Shown piece after piece: positions 31,652-39,711 of a DNA stretch of 40,819 nucleotides (position 1 is the stretch's first letter; each line of letters begins with the position of its first letter). This DNA is from Coprococcus sp. (GTDB taxonomy: Bacteria > Bacillota > Clostridia > Lachnospirales > Lachnospiraceae): positions 1-40,819 of the forward strand of contig JAEDGN010000015.1 of assembly GCA_016297495.1 (NCBI GenBank), written 5' to 3'. The notes below the pieces were generated by a model. The model worked only from the letters and a program-made list of their open reading frames with translations. It made no database searches and was not told the DNA's origin. The position numbers and the translations under genes are program-made.

Positions 31652-31726
31652 AATTGCATAAATATGCAATTATAATGAATTAATATGCTAAAGTACTAAC
31701 CTGGTAATATGGTATCATAATAGCAT
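31652..31726. repeat. Two palindromes downstream of htpG
   Basis: A 20-bp perfect palindrome, AATTGCAT-AAAT-ATGCAATT (31652-31671), and a larger hairpin ATGCTA (31685-31690) with TAGCAT (31721-31726). Neither has a T tail. The 167-bp gap has no gene. Their role is unknown; they may stabilise the htpG mRNA 3' end. Confidence 0.5.
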
Positions 31727-31756
31727 GTTATTGGTGAGAGGCAGAATATAAAATAA

Positions 31757-31803
31757 AATGAAAAGCAGAGGATGTTTGTCAGCATCCGCTGCTTTTCATT
31801 TTA
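31757..31803. terminator. Bidirectional terminator between htpG and aroM
   Basis: An 18-bp stem with one mismatch: AATGAAAAGCAGAGGATG (31757-31774) and CATCCGCTGCTTTTCATT (31783-31800). T-rich sequence follows on the plus strand and, in reverse complement, on the minus strand. It serves the convergent htpG and aroM transcripts. Confidence 0.88.
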
Positions 31804-32478
31804 TGAGAATAGCTCACAGAGAATACGGACAACCAGTGTTCTTGGCAGAAGCACCGGAAGTCCCGTTATTTCCTGAATGCAATGCTTCATCTCCATCGTA
31901 AATCCCATGCAGTCCGTGCATATAAATGCCAGATTTTTTCCTTTGAAGAAAGAGGATGCTTCGACAATTTTATCAAACTCCAGATAAGGTGAAGCAGCTG
32001 TGGCCTCAATGGAAATGCCGCTTTGCCCCCATGTGTGGTAAGCCTGTTCGATCTGGTCGGGTTCGGGAACCAGAATGCCGATTTTTTGTCCGCAGGAAAG
32101 TTTGGCAGCGATGGCGTGGAAAAGTGGCTGCGGTTCGATGAAAAGAACCCGATGACGGAATTCAGGGAACACGCCGGTACAAAAAAGAATAATAGCAGAA
32201 ACACCTTCTGCTTCGGCTTGATCAATTTTTTTCTGTACCAGCGGTGTAATAAATTTCTCTGTAAATTTGGCTTGTCTGCCATCACGCATACGGGAGACAA
32301 GAACTTCATCGCCTGGTTCAGGATGAAATTGAGCCATTATATCCTCATAGTTCATGTCATCCAGTGCACCGTATTCTATTAGAGTCATATAATCCGGCAG
32401 AAGGGGCAGAATATCCCGGGTAATATCTGTACGGGGAGCCTGTCCGATCGTAATTGCACCTATTTTTATCTGCTTCAT
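31801..32478 (-). CDS. aroM: AroM-family protein
   Basis: A 225-residue member of the AroM family (E. coli aroM lies in the aroL operon; its function is unproven). Family features are the N-terminal GAITIGQAPRTDITRDILPLL, LIEYGALD and RDGRQAKFTEKFI. Two conserved cysteine motifs, AIILFCTGVFPEF and LAFICTDCMGFTMEMK, are placed like the two catalytic cysteines of Asp/Glu/hydantoin racemases, which suggests a racemase-like or C-C/C-N lyase fold; this is inference. Translation is probably coupled to the DUF1177 gene, whose stop lies one base before its ATG on the minus strand, as no clear SD is present. Confidence 0.88.
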   Translation of the reverse strand: MKQIKIGAITIGQAPRTDITRDILPLLPDYMTLIEYGALDDMNYEDIMAQFHPEPGDEVLVSRMRDGRQAKFTEKFITPLVQKKIDQAEAEGVSAIILFCTGVFPEFRHRVLFIEPQPLFHAIAAKLSCGQKIGILVPEPDQIEQAYHTWGQSGISIEATAASPYLEFDKIVEASSFFKGKNLAFICTDCMGFTMEMKHCIQEITGLPVLLPRTLVVRILCELFS

Positions 32479-32479
32479 A

Positions 32480-33412
32480 TTATTTACCGAAAGTCTGGAA
32501 GATGTTCATCGGTCCATATAATTCAAGGAGATGATTGTATTCTTTTTCATCATAGAAGGAGATCATGCCATCGCCATAACCTTTTGCAACTTCTACAGCA
32601 AATCTTGCAGCGGATTCCACATCCTGAAAATGGCTTGCGCCTGTCGCACATCCGGCAACAGGCTGTTCGGTGGTAATGGCTACACCAACAACCGGTGCAT
32701 TGGTAGCGGTGGCAGGCTGCAGGATGCTGTTCAGATGATGAAGATCATTGCCATATGGTGTAATATCCTGCTGGGAAACCGGGAAAATAGCCGGAAGTTT
32801 GCCGGTAACACGGGTCATAACGTCCATCAGATCATTGCTTATTTCAAGAATATACCCTTCTTTGATGGTCGGTGACAGAGCAAAGCCATTGACATTGATG
32901 ACACGGTTGCCCTTTGTTGTGTCAATGGAGAGGATAGCGTCCATTTCCGGAAGGACTTCCTTTTCATTGTTGGTTGTCATATCGATAGGGGAACCCATGA
33001 ACGGTACAGGGAAATGTTCCTGTGTCGGGGCATCCGGGCAGATATGTGTGGCAATGAGGACATCACCCTTCAGGATATCTCCGTTTTTATTCATCTCAGC
33101 CAGCTTTAATCCTGCAGATAATGCAGCCAGAGCACCGTCACCATCGGATACAAAGCCTGTAACCTCAGGTCTGGCACCAAGACCGCCAAGACGGCCGATG
33201 ATGCCAAGTGTAGGGGCCGAACCGCCGGAGGATTTGCCCTCGCTGCCTTTGATCAGGATCGTTACACAATCAGTATCTCCTTCTTCACCCTTTACATTTT
33301 CCACTGTGGTTGCTGCAGCTCCCCGTTCTTTAAAAAGTTCCGTGATGGTTGTGCCATTGGCAGCAGGTGTGTCAAGCAGCTCAAATAATTCTAAAACCTG
33401 TCTTAATAACAT
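32480..33412 (-). CDS. DUF1177-family protein
   Basis: A 310-residue protein of the DUF1177 family, often found beside AroM and peptide-type transporters; no function is established. No signal peptide. It is Gly-rich after residue 60 (KSSGGSAPTLGIIGRLGGLGARPEVTGFVSDGDGAL), then THICPDAPTQEHFPVPFMGSPIDM, which has His, Asp and Glu residues that could bind a metal, followed by MDAILSIDTTKGNRVI. The start is ATG at 33412 with perfect SD AGGAGGT 6 bases before it; a longer in-frame version would include that SD. It heads a two-gene minus-strand unit with aroM, divergent from the ABC transporter genes. Confidence 0.87.
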   Translation of the reverse strand: MLLRQVLELFELLDTPAANGTTITELFKERGAAATTVENVKGEEGDTDCVTILIKGSEGKSSGGSAPTLGIIGRLGGLGARPEVTGFVSDGDGALAALSAGLKLAEMNKNGDILKGDVLIATHICPDAPTQEHFPVPFMGSPIDMTTNNEKEVLPEMDAILSIDTTKGNRVINVNGFALSPTIKEGYILEISNDLMDVMTRVTGKLPAIFPVSQQDITPYGNDLHHLNSILQPATATNAPVVGVAITTEQPVAGCATGASHFQDVESAARFAVEVAKGYGDGMISFYDEKEYNHLLELYGPMNIFQTFGK

Positions 33413-33451
33413 GATTTGACCTCCTGATAATTTTTTTCGCAATATCTTCAG

Positions 33452-33478
33452 TTTATAGCAAAATATGACAGGGGTCAA
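33452..33478 (-). promoter_or_regulatory. Putative promoter of DUF1177-aroM
   Basis: On the minus strand: TTGACC (33478-33473), 15-bp spacer, TATAAA (33457-33452) with an extended -10 TG. The short spacer lowers confidence. Confidence 0.45.
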
Positions 33479-33559
33479 TATCTTTCATGTTCTTTTAATG
33501 TTTTTTATCGGTTTAAAGTGTGGTATCGATAAATTTTTTGAATAAGTATGCAAAATCAC

Positions 33560-33588
33560 TTGCAGAATTTTGTTATGAATAGTATAAT
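33560..33588 (+). promoter_or_regulatory. Putative promoter of the ABC transporter operon
   Basis: TTGCAG (33560-33565), 17-bp spacer, perfect TATAAT (33583-33588). About 270 nt before the binding-protein gene; the transcript would pass through the M20 remnant. Confidence 0.6.
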
Positions 33589-33615
33589 ACAGAATAGTAA
33601 CGATGAGATGAAATA

Positions 33616-33831
33616 TTGAAAAGAATATGGAGTAGAATATTTTTGATTCGCGGCGATATGGATGCACTTCCGATGAAGGAAGAGACTGGATTGCCGTTTT
33701 GTTCGTTAAATGGTAATGGGTATAATTATGGTGTTCATGACAGCAGAGTCACTTTCGATGAGGGAGCGCTGCATAAGATGACTGCTGTTTATGCAGTATC
33801 AGCCATGCGTCGGCTGGAAGAACATCAGTAG
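33616..33831 (+). pseudogene. Remnant of an M20-family amidohydrolase
   Basis: A 71-codon frame whose first half is unmistakably M20-like: LIRGDMDALPMKEETGLPF corresponds to the metal-binding GDMDALP..EETGLPF region of M20 amidohydrolases, followed by VHDSRVT in place of CGHDSHVT. The residues before and after the motif, including most of the catalytic and dimer domains, are missing, so it cannot be an active enzyme. It ends 30 bp before the binding-protein gene of an operon that carries an intact M20 gene at 37497, so it may be a decayed second copy. No good ribosome site is seen. Confidence 0.65.
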
Positions 33832-33861
33832 TTATATATTTTTTTACGAGGAGGAAGAAAA

Positions 33862-35496
33862 ATGAAAAAAAGAGTTTTAGCACTTATGCTTGCTGCATCT
33901 ATGTGTGCTTCTCTTGCAGCCTGTGGCGGTTCTTCAGCAAAAGAAACATCTGCACCGGAGACACAGGCAGCATCTGCATCTGAATCAGAAGCAGCCGGCG
34001 AGACAGTCGCTGAAGGCGATCCTGTTAAAGGCGGAACACTGACTATCTCATTATCAGCGTCACCTAGCAAACTGGATCCAATTCATTACAGCGGTACTTA
34101 TGAAAGCCAGATCATTAAAGAAGTTTGTGATACTCTGATCGAGTACAACAGTGATCTGTCCGAATATGTACCTTGTCTGGCAACAGAGTGGACAGCATCC
34201 GAGGATGGTAAGACATATGTCTTCAAGATCTGTGAAGGTGTTAAGTTCCATAAGGGACAGTATCAGGATGGACGTGAGCTGACGGCAGAAGATGTTGCAT
34301 ACTCACTGAACCGTTCCGGTCAGCTTTCTGACAGTAATCGTCTGTCTATGCTGGAAAATGCAGAAGTTACAGGCGATTATGAAGTAACATGTACACTTAA
34401 ATCTGCCAACTCTTCATTCCTGACAGCTTTGACTGATGCAGGTAATGCTATTGTTCCTAAGGAAGAGGTTGAAGGCTGGGGAGATGAATTCGGTAATCAT
34501 CTTGTTGGTACAGGTCCTTTTGTTCTTGAATCTTTCCAGCTTGATCAGCAGGCTGTTCTTCAGAAGAATGCAGATTACTGGATGGCAGAGCCGAATGTAG
34601 ATACACTGGTCTTCAAGGTTATTACAGATTCCACACAGGCTGTCAATGCTCTTCAGACAGGTGAAGTTGATATTGCGATGGATCTGAAGGGTGAAGCAGT
34701 TCAGGCTGTCAGAGACAATTCTGACCTGACACTTCTTGAGACAGCAGGTCTGCATGTTGCTTATCTTTACTTCAACATGGAGCAGGGACCAACAGCAGAT
34801 ATTAACGTAAGAAAAGCATTGATTGAAGCAGTTAATGTTGAAGAAATGGTTGCCGCTCTTTATAAGTACGGCGAAGCTCAGAAGGCAAGCCTGCCATTAC
34901 CTCCGGGTTCATGGGGCTATGATGCAAGTCTTGAAAGCAAGGTTCCGGGTTATGATCCTGAAGATGCCAAGAAGCTCCTTGCAGAAGCTGGTTATGGTGA
35001 TGGTCTGACATTGGATCTTTATATCAGTGATACAGAAGTAAGACAGAATATGGCTGTTCTTCTTCAGGCTTACTGGGCTCAGGTTGGTGTTACATTGAAC
35101 ATTCATGCATCTGAGTGGGGTACATTCTCCGAAGTTGCAATGTCCAACAATGCCAATGTATATGGTATGTCCTGGACATGGTATCCGGATCCGTATTTCT
35201 TCCTGAACAAACTGTTCTCTACAGATGAATGGGGCGGTATCGGCAATGGTCAGCATTACTCCAAAGCAGAAGTAGATGATCTCCTTCAGAAGGCTCTGGA
35301 AGCAACTGATCAGGCTGATCGTGCTGATTACTACAAACAGGCACTGTCTCTGATCGTAGACGACCTGCCAGGTCTCTTCTATGCAAATGAAAATGTTATT
35401 TATGGTGTCAATGGCCGTGTTCATGACTTTATTCAGAGAGCAGACGGTACAGTTAAGATCGTTACACAAGAGAATAATGTATGGGTAACAGATTAA
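33862..35496 (+). CDS. Extracellular solute-binding protein, family 5 (peptide/nickel type)
   Basis: A 544-residue lipoprotein. The signal peptide MKKRVLALMLAASMCASLAAC ends in a lipobox (LAAC, Cys at 21), followed by a Ser/Ala/Glu-rich linker to about residue 55. The mature body matches SBP family 5 (GGTLTISLSASPSKLDPI, LATEWTASEDGKTYVFKICEGVKFHKG, LTAEDVAYSLNRS, VGTGPFVLESF). Such proteins bind oligopeptides, dipeptides, Ni or other ligands. SD GAGGAGG is 7 bases before the ATG. It heads the operon SBP-permease-permease-M20-ATPase-ATPase and likely gets more mRNA because of hairpins after it. The ligand is unknown; the embedded M20 gene suggests an amide or peptide. Confidence 0.93.
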   Translation: MKKRVLALMLAASMCASLAACGGSSAKETSAPETQAASASESEAAGETVAEGDPVKGGTLTISLSASPSKLDPIHYSGTYESQIIKEVCDTLIEYNSDLSEYVPCLATEWTASEDGKTYVFKICEGVKFHKGQYQDGRELTAEDVAYSLNRSGQLSDSNRLSMLENAEVTGDYEVTCTLKSANSSFLTALTDAGNAIVPKEEVEGWGDEFGNHLVGTGPFVLESFQLDQQAVLQKNADYWMAEPNVDTLVFKVITDSTQAVNALQTGEVDIAMDLKGEAVQAVRDNSDLTLLETAGLHVAYLYFNMEQGPTADINVRKALIEAVNVEEMVAALYKYGEAQKASLPLPPGSWGYDASLESKVPGYDPEDAKKLLAEAGYGDGLTLDLYISDTEVRQNMAVLLQAYWAQVGVTLNIHASEWGTFSEVAMSNNANVYGMSWTWYPDPYFFLNKLFSTDEWGGIGNGQHYSKAEVDDLLQKALEATDQADRADYYKQALSLIVDDLPGLFYANENVIYGVNGRVHDFIQRADGTVKIVTQENNVWVTD

Positions 35497-35520
35497 GATA
35501 ATGATTGAATGTCTAAAGGG

Positions 35521-35568
35521 GGCGCGGCAAGTTCGCGCCTCTCTTTTAAAAATCTTTTGAGATTTTTT
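35521..35568 (+). terminator. Two tandem hairpins between SBP and permease genes
   Basis: GGCGCG (35521-35526)/CGCGCC (35534-35539) followed by a pyrimidine run, and AAAAATCT (35548-35555)/AGATTTTT (35560-35567). They sit between the binding protein and the first permease and probably reduce readthrough or protect the 3' end of the SBP message. Confidence 0.62.
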
Positions 35569-35607
35569 GGGACGGTAAACACATGAAATGGTGGTGTGAT
35601 TAAGTAA

Positions 35608-36567
35608 GTGTTAAAGACAATTCTCAGACGTATATTACAGAGTATTCCCACTCTCTTCATTGTTATTACGATTACTTTCGTACTGACTAGAATGATTCCG
35701 GGTAATCCGGCCATTACGATTCTCGGACCGCAGGCTTCAGCTCAGGATATAGCAGAGATGGAGATCAAGCTTGGACTGGATAAGAGCAAACTTGAGCAGT
35801 ATGCAGGTTATATGATTGGTGTCCTCCACGGTGATTTTGGTACATCTTATGTCTATAACCGTCCGGTAACGAGTTTAATTGCCGAAAGAATTCCAAACAC
35901 ATTGATGATTACTTTGACGAGTCTTGCCATAGCGATTGTAATCGGCGTTGGTATCGGTGTTTTATCCGCATTAAAACAATATTCTATTTTAGATTATATC
36001 TTTATGATTCTTGCATTGGTAGGTGTATCCATGCCGATTTTCTGGCTGGGACTTATGCTTGTCAATCTTTTTTCTGTACAGCTTGGATGGCTGCCTGCCC
36101 TTGGTATGGGTTCTATGAACAAAGGCTTATGGGATGTAATCTCCCATATGATTTTGCCTTGTTTCTGTCTGGCAACGATCCCGACTGCAACATTTGCCAG
36201 AATAACCCGCTCCAGTATGCTGGAGGTTATACATAGTGATTCCATCAAAGCACTGCGTGCCCGTGGTATCAAAGAGAGTCATATTATCTGGAAGCATGCT
36301 TTAAAGAATGCATTGCCTCCAATTGTTACAGTTCTTGGACTTCAGCTGGCCAGTGCATTTACCGGTGCCATTCTGACGGAGAGTATTTTCTCATGGCCCG
36401 GTATGGGAACCATGATTGTTTCGGCCATTGATAACCGTGATTATATGCTGATTCAGGGAACGGTTCTTTTTATAGCCGTTGTCTTTGTTATTGTTAATCT
36501 GCTGGTTGATATTGTCTATATGCTCATCAACCCGCGTGTCAGCTATGATTCGAAGGGAGGTAATTAA
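35608..36567 (+). CDS. ABC transporter permease, DppB/OppB type
   Basis: A 319-residue inner permease subunit with six predicted membrane helices. The start is taken as GTG 35608 (LKTILRRILQSIPTLFIVI after it), the standard N-terminus of DppB-type proteins. The IPGNPA motif after the first helix and the EAA-type ATPase contact loop ARGIKESHIIWKHALKNALPP at about residues 210-230 are typical. Pairs with the DppC-type permease that starts immediately after its stop codon. The ribosome site is weak, which fits lower expression than the binding protein. Confidence 0.92.
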   Translation: MLKTILRRILQSIPTLFIVITITFVLTRMIPGNPAITILGPQASAQDIAEMEIKLGLDKSKLEQYAGYMIGVLHGDFGTSYVYNRPVTSLIAERIPNTLMITLTSLAIAIVIGVGIGVLSALKQYSILDYIFMILALVGVSMPIFWLGLMLVNLFSVQLGWLPALGMGSMNKGLWDVISHMILPCFCLATIPTATFARITRSSMLEVIHSDSIKALRARGIKESHIIWKHALKNALPPIVTVLGLQLASAFTGAILTESIFSWPGMGTMIVSAIDNRDYMLIQGTVLFIAVVFVIVNLLVDIVYMLINPRVSYDSKGGN

Positions 36568-37482
36568 ATGGCAGATGCAAAAAATATGGCGGCAGGCGAT
36601 GCACTGGGAATGGATGCTCAGGCTCAGATGCTGAAGAAAGAGCGCCGCGCTAATAATGTATGGAATAAATTAAAACGAAATAAAACGGCCATGATTGGTC
36701 TGGTTATTGTTGTCGTTATGGTATTTATTGCTGTTTTTGCTCCTTTTCTTGCGCCTTATGATCCAAATGAGATCCATCCGCTGGATTCATTTATCAAACC
36801 TTTTTCGGAAGGTCATCTTTTTGGTACGGATCAGTTTGGCCGTGATCTTCTGTCCCGTATTATCTATGGAGCCAGAATATCTTTGATTGTTGCTGTTGGC
36901 GGTACCTTTGTAGGTGGATTTGTCGGTGTTCTGCTGGGACTTATAGCAGGCTATATGGGCGGTATTGTGGATTCTGTGATCATGCGTATTATGGATGGTT
37001 TTCTGGCTTTCCCGTTTGTTCTGCTTTCCATTATTCTGATGACTGTACTGGGTGAGGGACTGATCAACGTTATCATTGCCATCGGTATTGGTAATATTCC
37101 AAGTTTTGCCCGAGTGGTTCGAGGTGAAGTGCATATTGTCAAGAATGAAGAATACTGTAATGCCTGTCGTGTTATAGGTGTGTCTAATGTAAGACTTTTG
37201 TTTACACATATTCTTCCGAATGCAATCTCTCCAATTATTGTGTATGCAACATTGAATGTGGCCAGCGCCATTATCTCTGAAGCAGCTTTGAGTTTCCTTG
37301 GTCTTGGTATTCCGGCTCCGACCGCATCATGGGGCAGCATTCTGCGTGAAGGTAAGAGCAGCCTGATGACGGCACCTTTTGTTGCGACGATATCAGGTAT
37401 TTTCATTCTGATTACAGTACTTGGATTTAACCTTCTTGGTGATGGTGTTCGTGATGTACTGGATCCAAAGATGAAACAGTAG
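36568..37482 (+). CDS. ABC transporter permease, DppC/OppC type
   Basis: A 304-residue permease. The N-terminal segment before the first helix (RRANNVWNKLKRNKTAMIGLVIVVVMV) is characteristic of DppC/OppC, followed by APYDPNEIHPLD and FGTDQFGRDLLSRIIYGARISL. The coupling loop is CRVIGVSNVRLLFTHILPNAISP. ATG 36568 follows the upstream stop without a gap, with SD GGGAGG. It forms the transmembrane pore with the DppB-type protein. M20 amidohydrolase follows 14 bp later. Confidence 0.93.
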   Translation: MADAKNMAAGDALGMDAQAQMLKKERRANNVWNKLKRNKTAMIGLVIVVVMVFIAVFAPFLAPYDPNEIHPLDSFIKPFSEGHLFGTDQFGRDLLSRIIYGARISLIVAVGGTFVGGFVGVLLGLIAGYMGGIVDSVIMRIMDGFLAFPFVLLSIILMTVLGEGLINVIIAIGIGNIPSFARVVRGEVHIVKNEEYCNACRVIGVSNVRLLFTHILPNAISPIIVYATLNVASAIISEAALSFLGLGIPAPTASWGSILREGKSSLMTAPFVATISGIFILITVLGFNLLGDGVRDVLDPKMKQ

Positions 37483-37496
37483 GAGTGTATCGGAAG

Positions 37497-38684
37497 ATGA
37501 ATACGAAGGATTATAAAAAGGTTGTGCAGGACAGGATTGATGAAGTTCTGTCTGATCTGACCGGATTGTCAGATTATCTCTGGAACAATCCGGAGTACAG
37601 TTTTCATGAATTTAAAGCGTGCGCGGCCATGTCTGATCTGCTTCGCAAATATGGTTTTGAAGTGGAAAATGGTGTGGGAGGCATTGAGACAAGTGTCAGA
37701 GCTGTCTATGACAGCGGGAAACCAGGGCCAAATGTTGGTTATGTCGGAGAATTTGATGCCTTTCCGGGTATGGGACATGCCTGCGGACATAATCTGATGT
37801 GCGCCATTGCCTGTGGTGCAGGTATTGCCCTGAAATCAGTCATAGATGATTTGGGCGGCAGGATAACGATTCTTGGCACACCGGCAGAAGAAGGCGGCGG
37901 CGGTAAGATCACCATGCTGGAGAATGGCGCTTTTGAAGGTATTGATTTTGCCATGCTGACCCATGCATCGGAAGACACCTGTGTGAATGATATTTCTTAT
38001 TCGAAAACAGATATCCGTGTTCATTATTACGGGAAGAAATCCCATGCGGCCACATGGCCGGAGGAAGGGGTCAGTGCTCTGACGCCTGTTTTGGAATTAT
38101 TTAATATTATCAATGCCATGCGGCTGGAACTGGCAGACAGGGGCAAGATTTTCGGTATTATTCGTGATGGCGGTGACTGGGCGATTTTTATACCGGATCA
38201 TTGTTCGGCGGAATTTACGATCCGGTCTTTCAGCATGAAATACAAATGGGATTTATTTCATCGTTTTATTAAAATCTGCGAAAATGTGGCTGAGATTACA
38301 GGGACGCGTTTCGAATATGAGATGATGGATCTGTCCTATGAGGATATCAGAAATAATCCTGTTCTTGAAAATATATTGGCAGAGAACTTTACGATTCTTG
38401 GCGAGACGGTATGTCCGCGATCAAAAGATCAGGGAATCGGCTGTACGGATATGGGGAATGTGACGCACGCTCTGCCGGGTATACAGGCATATATCCATGT
38501 CAGACCTGATATCAGAGTGCATACACCGGAATTTGAAGAGGCTGCAGGCAGTCCGGATGGACATCGGGCTATAGCGGCAGCATCCAAAGGCATGGCGATG
38601 ACGGCTGTGGACATCCTTCAGGATCCGTCTCTTTTGGAAGCAGTACGTAAGGCTTTCGATGAAATGAAAGCACAATACGAATGA
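37497..38684 (+). CDS. M20-family amidohydrolase, AbgB-like
   Basis: A 395-residue zinc-dependent amidohydrolase of the M20D branch (AbgB/aminoacylase-like). The metal-site region is GYVGEFDAFPGMGHACGHNLMCAIACGAG, then GTPAEEGGGGKITMLENGAF with the catalytic Glu pair. The final His motif is not clearly the usual HAPEE form, though THALPGIQAYIHVRPDIRVHTPEF is present near residue 325. The start ATG 37497 follows AGGAG 11 bases upstream; GTG 37485 is in frame but overlaps the SD. It lies inside the ABC operon between permease and ATPase genes, so it probably cleaves the imported compound, for example an N-acyl amino acid or p-aminobenzoyl-glutamate-like amide. Confidence 0.85.
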   Translation: MNTKDYKKVVQDRIDEVLSDLTGLSDYLWNNPEYSFHEFKACAAMSDLLRKYGFEVENGVGGIETSVRAVYDSGKPGPNVGYVGEFDAFPGMGHACGHNLMCAIACGAGIALKSVIDDLGGRITILGTPAEEGGGGKITMLENGAFEGIDFAMLTHASEDTCVNDISYSKTDIRVHYYGKKSHAATWPEEGVSALTPVLELFNIINAMRLELADRGKIFGIIRDGGDWAIFIPDHCSAEFTIRSFSMKYKWDLFHRFIKICENVAEITGTRFEYEMMDLSYEDIRNNPVLENILAENFTILGETVCPRSKDQGIGCTDMGNVTHALPGIQAYIHVRPDIRVHTPEFEEAAGSPDGHRAIAAASKGMAMTAVDILQDPSLLEAVRKAFDEMKAQYE

Positions 38685-38697
38685 TCGAGGTGATACA

Positions 38698-39711
38698 ATG
38701 AGTGAGAATATACTTACGGTAAAAGATCTGAAGACATATTTTTTTACCGCCAGCGGTGTCGCCAAGGCAGTAGATGGGGTCAGCTTTAATATTGCCAAGG
38801 GAGAGACCATGGGAATAGTGGGAGAGTCCGGTTCCGGCAAAAGTGTGACATCCAATTCTATTATCCGTTTGCTGCCTCCGCGTACAGGGAAGATTGTCGG
38901 TGGTGGTATTGATTTTGAGGGGAGAGATGTTCTTGCCCTCAGTAAAAAGGATCTGCTGGATTTTAGAGGAAAAGATATTGCGGTTATTTTCCAGGATCCT
39001 ATGACATCTCTGGATCCGGTATTTAAAATCGGCAATCAGATGACGGAGATGATCATGGCTCATCAGACCGTAACCAGGGATGAGGCATGGAAGATGGCTG
39101 TCGAAGCTCTGAATAAGGTTGGTATTCCTGAACCGGAAAAACGTATGAATTCTTATCCTTATGAATTATCCGGCGGTATGTGCCAGCGTGTTATCATTGC
39201 CATGGCTGTTTGTTGTAAACCAAAACTGATTATTGCCGATGAGCCGACAACAGCACTGGATGTGACCGTTCAGGCTCAGGTTCTTGAACTTCTGAAAGAG
39301 CTTCAGAAGGAAATGGATACGGCCATTCTTCTGATTACACATAATCTGGGTGTTGTCTGGGAAATGTGTGATAAGGTAATGGTCATGTATGCGGGTAATA
39401 CTGTTGAATTTACTGATACAAAGACCCTTTACAGTAATCCGAAGCACCCATATACCTGGGGACTTCTGGATTCCATGCCAAAGCTGACAGATGAGTCAAA
39501 GGGTGAACTGACAGCTATTCCTGGTACACCTCCGGATCTGCGTCTGACGGGCAAATGCTGTAATTTTTATAACAGATGTCCATATGTAACAGAAGTTTGC
39601 ACGCAGTCCGTACCGCCTCTGGTGGAGGTGGAGCCGGGACATCTGGTTGCCTGCCACAGACAGAATCTGGAGAATAAACTGGAGAAGGGAGAGGGGCTAA
39701 AAGATGAGTGA
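38698..39711 (+). CDS. ABC transporter ATPase, DppD/OppD type
   Basis: A 337-residue cytosolic ATPase. Walker A is GESGSGKSV near residue 40, the signature LSGGMCQRVIIAMAV, Walker B LIIADEPTTALD, and the H-loop LITHNLGVV. The C-terminal oligopeptide-transporter extension has a Cys cluster (CCNFYNRCPYVTEVC) that binds an Fe-S cluster in characterised homologues. SD GAGGTG precedes the ATG, 13 bp after the M20 stop. It overlaps the next ATPase gene by 8 bp and should form a heterodimer with it. Confidence 0.95.
   Translation: MSENILTVKDLKTYFFTASGVAKAVDGVSFNIAKGETMGIVGESGSGKSVTSNSIIRLLPPRTGKIVGGGIDFEGRDVLALSKKDLLDFRGKDIAVIFQDPMTSLDPVFKIGNQMTEMIMAHQTVTRDEAWKMAVEALNKVGIPEPEKRMNSYPYELSGGMCQRVIIAMAVCCKPKLIIADEPTTALDVTVQAQVLELLKELQKEMDTAILLITHNLGVVWEMCDKVMVMYAGNTVEFTDTKTLYSNPKHPYTWGLLDSMPKLTDESKGELTAIPGTPPDLRLTGKCCNFYNRCPYVTEVCTQSVPPLVEVEPGHLVACHRQNLENKLEKGEGLKDE

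Noticed and set aside
32748..33419. A 223-codon plus-strand open frame antisense to the DUF1177 gene
   Set aside because: It lies opposite a conserved gene with a perfect ribosome site; the composition is rich in Ser, Pro and Arg as expected for an antisense shadow.
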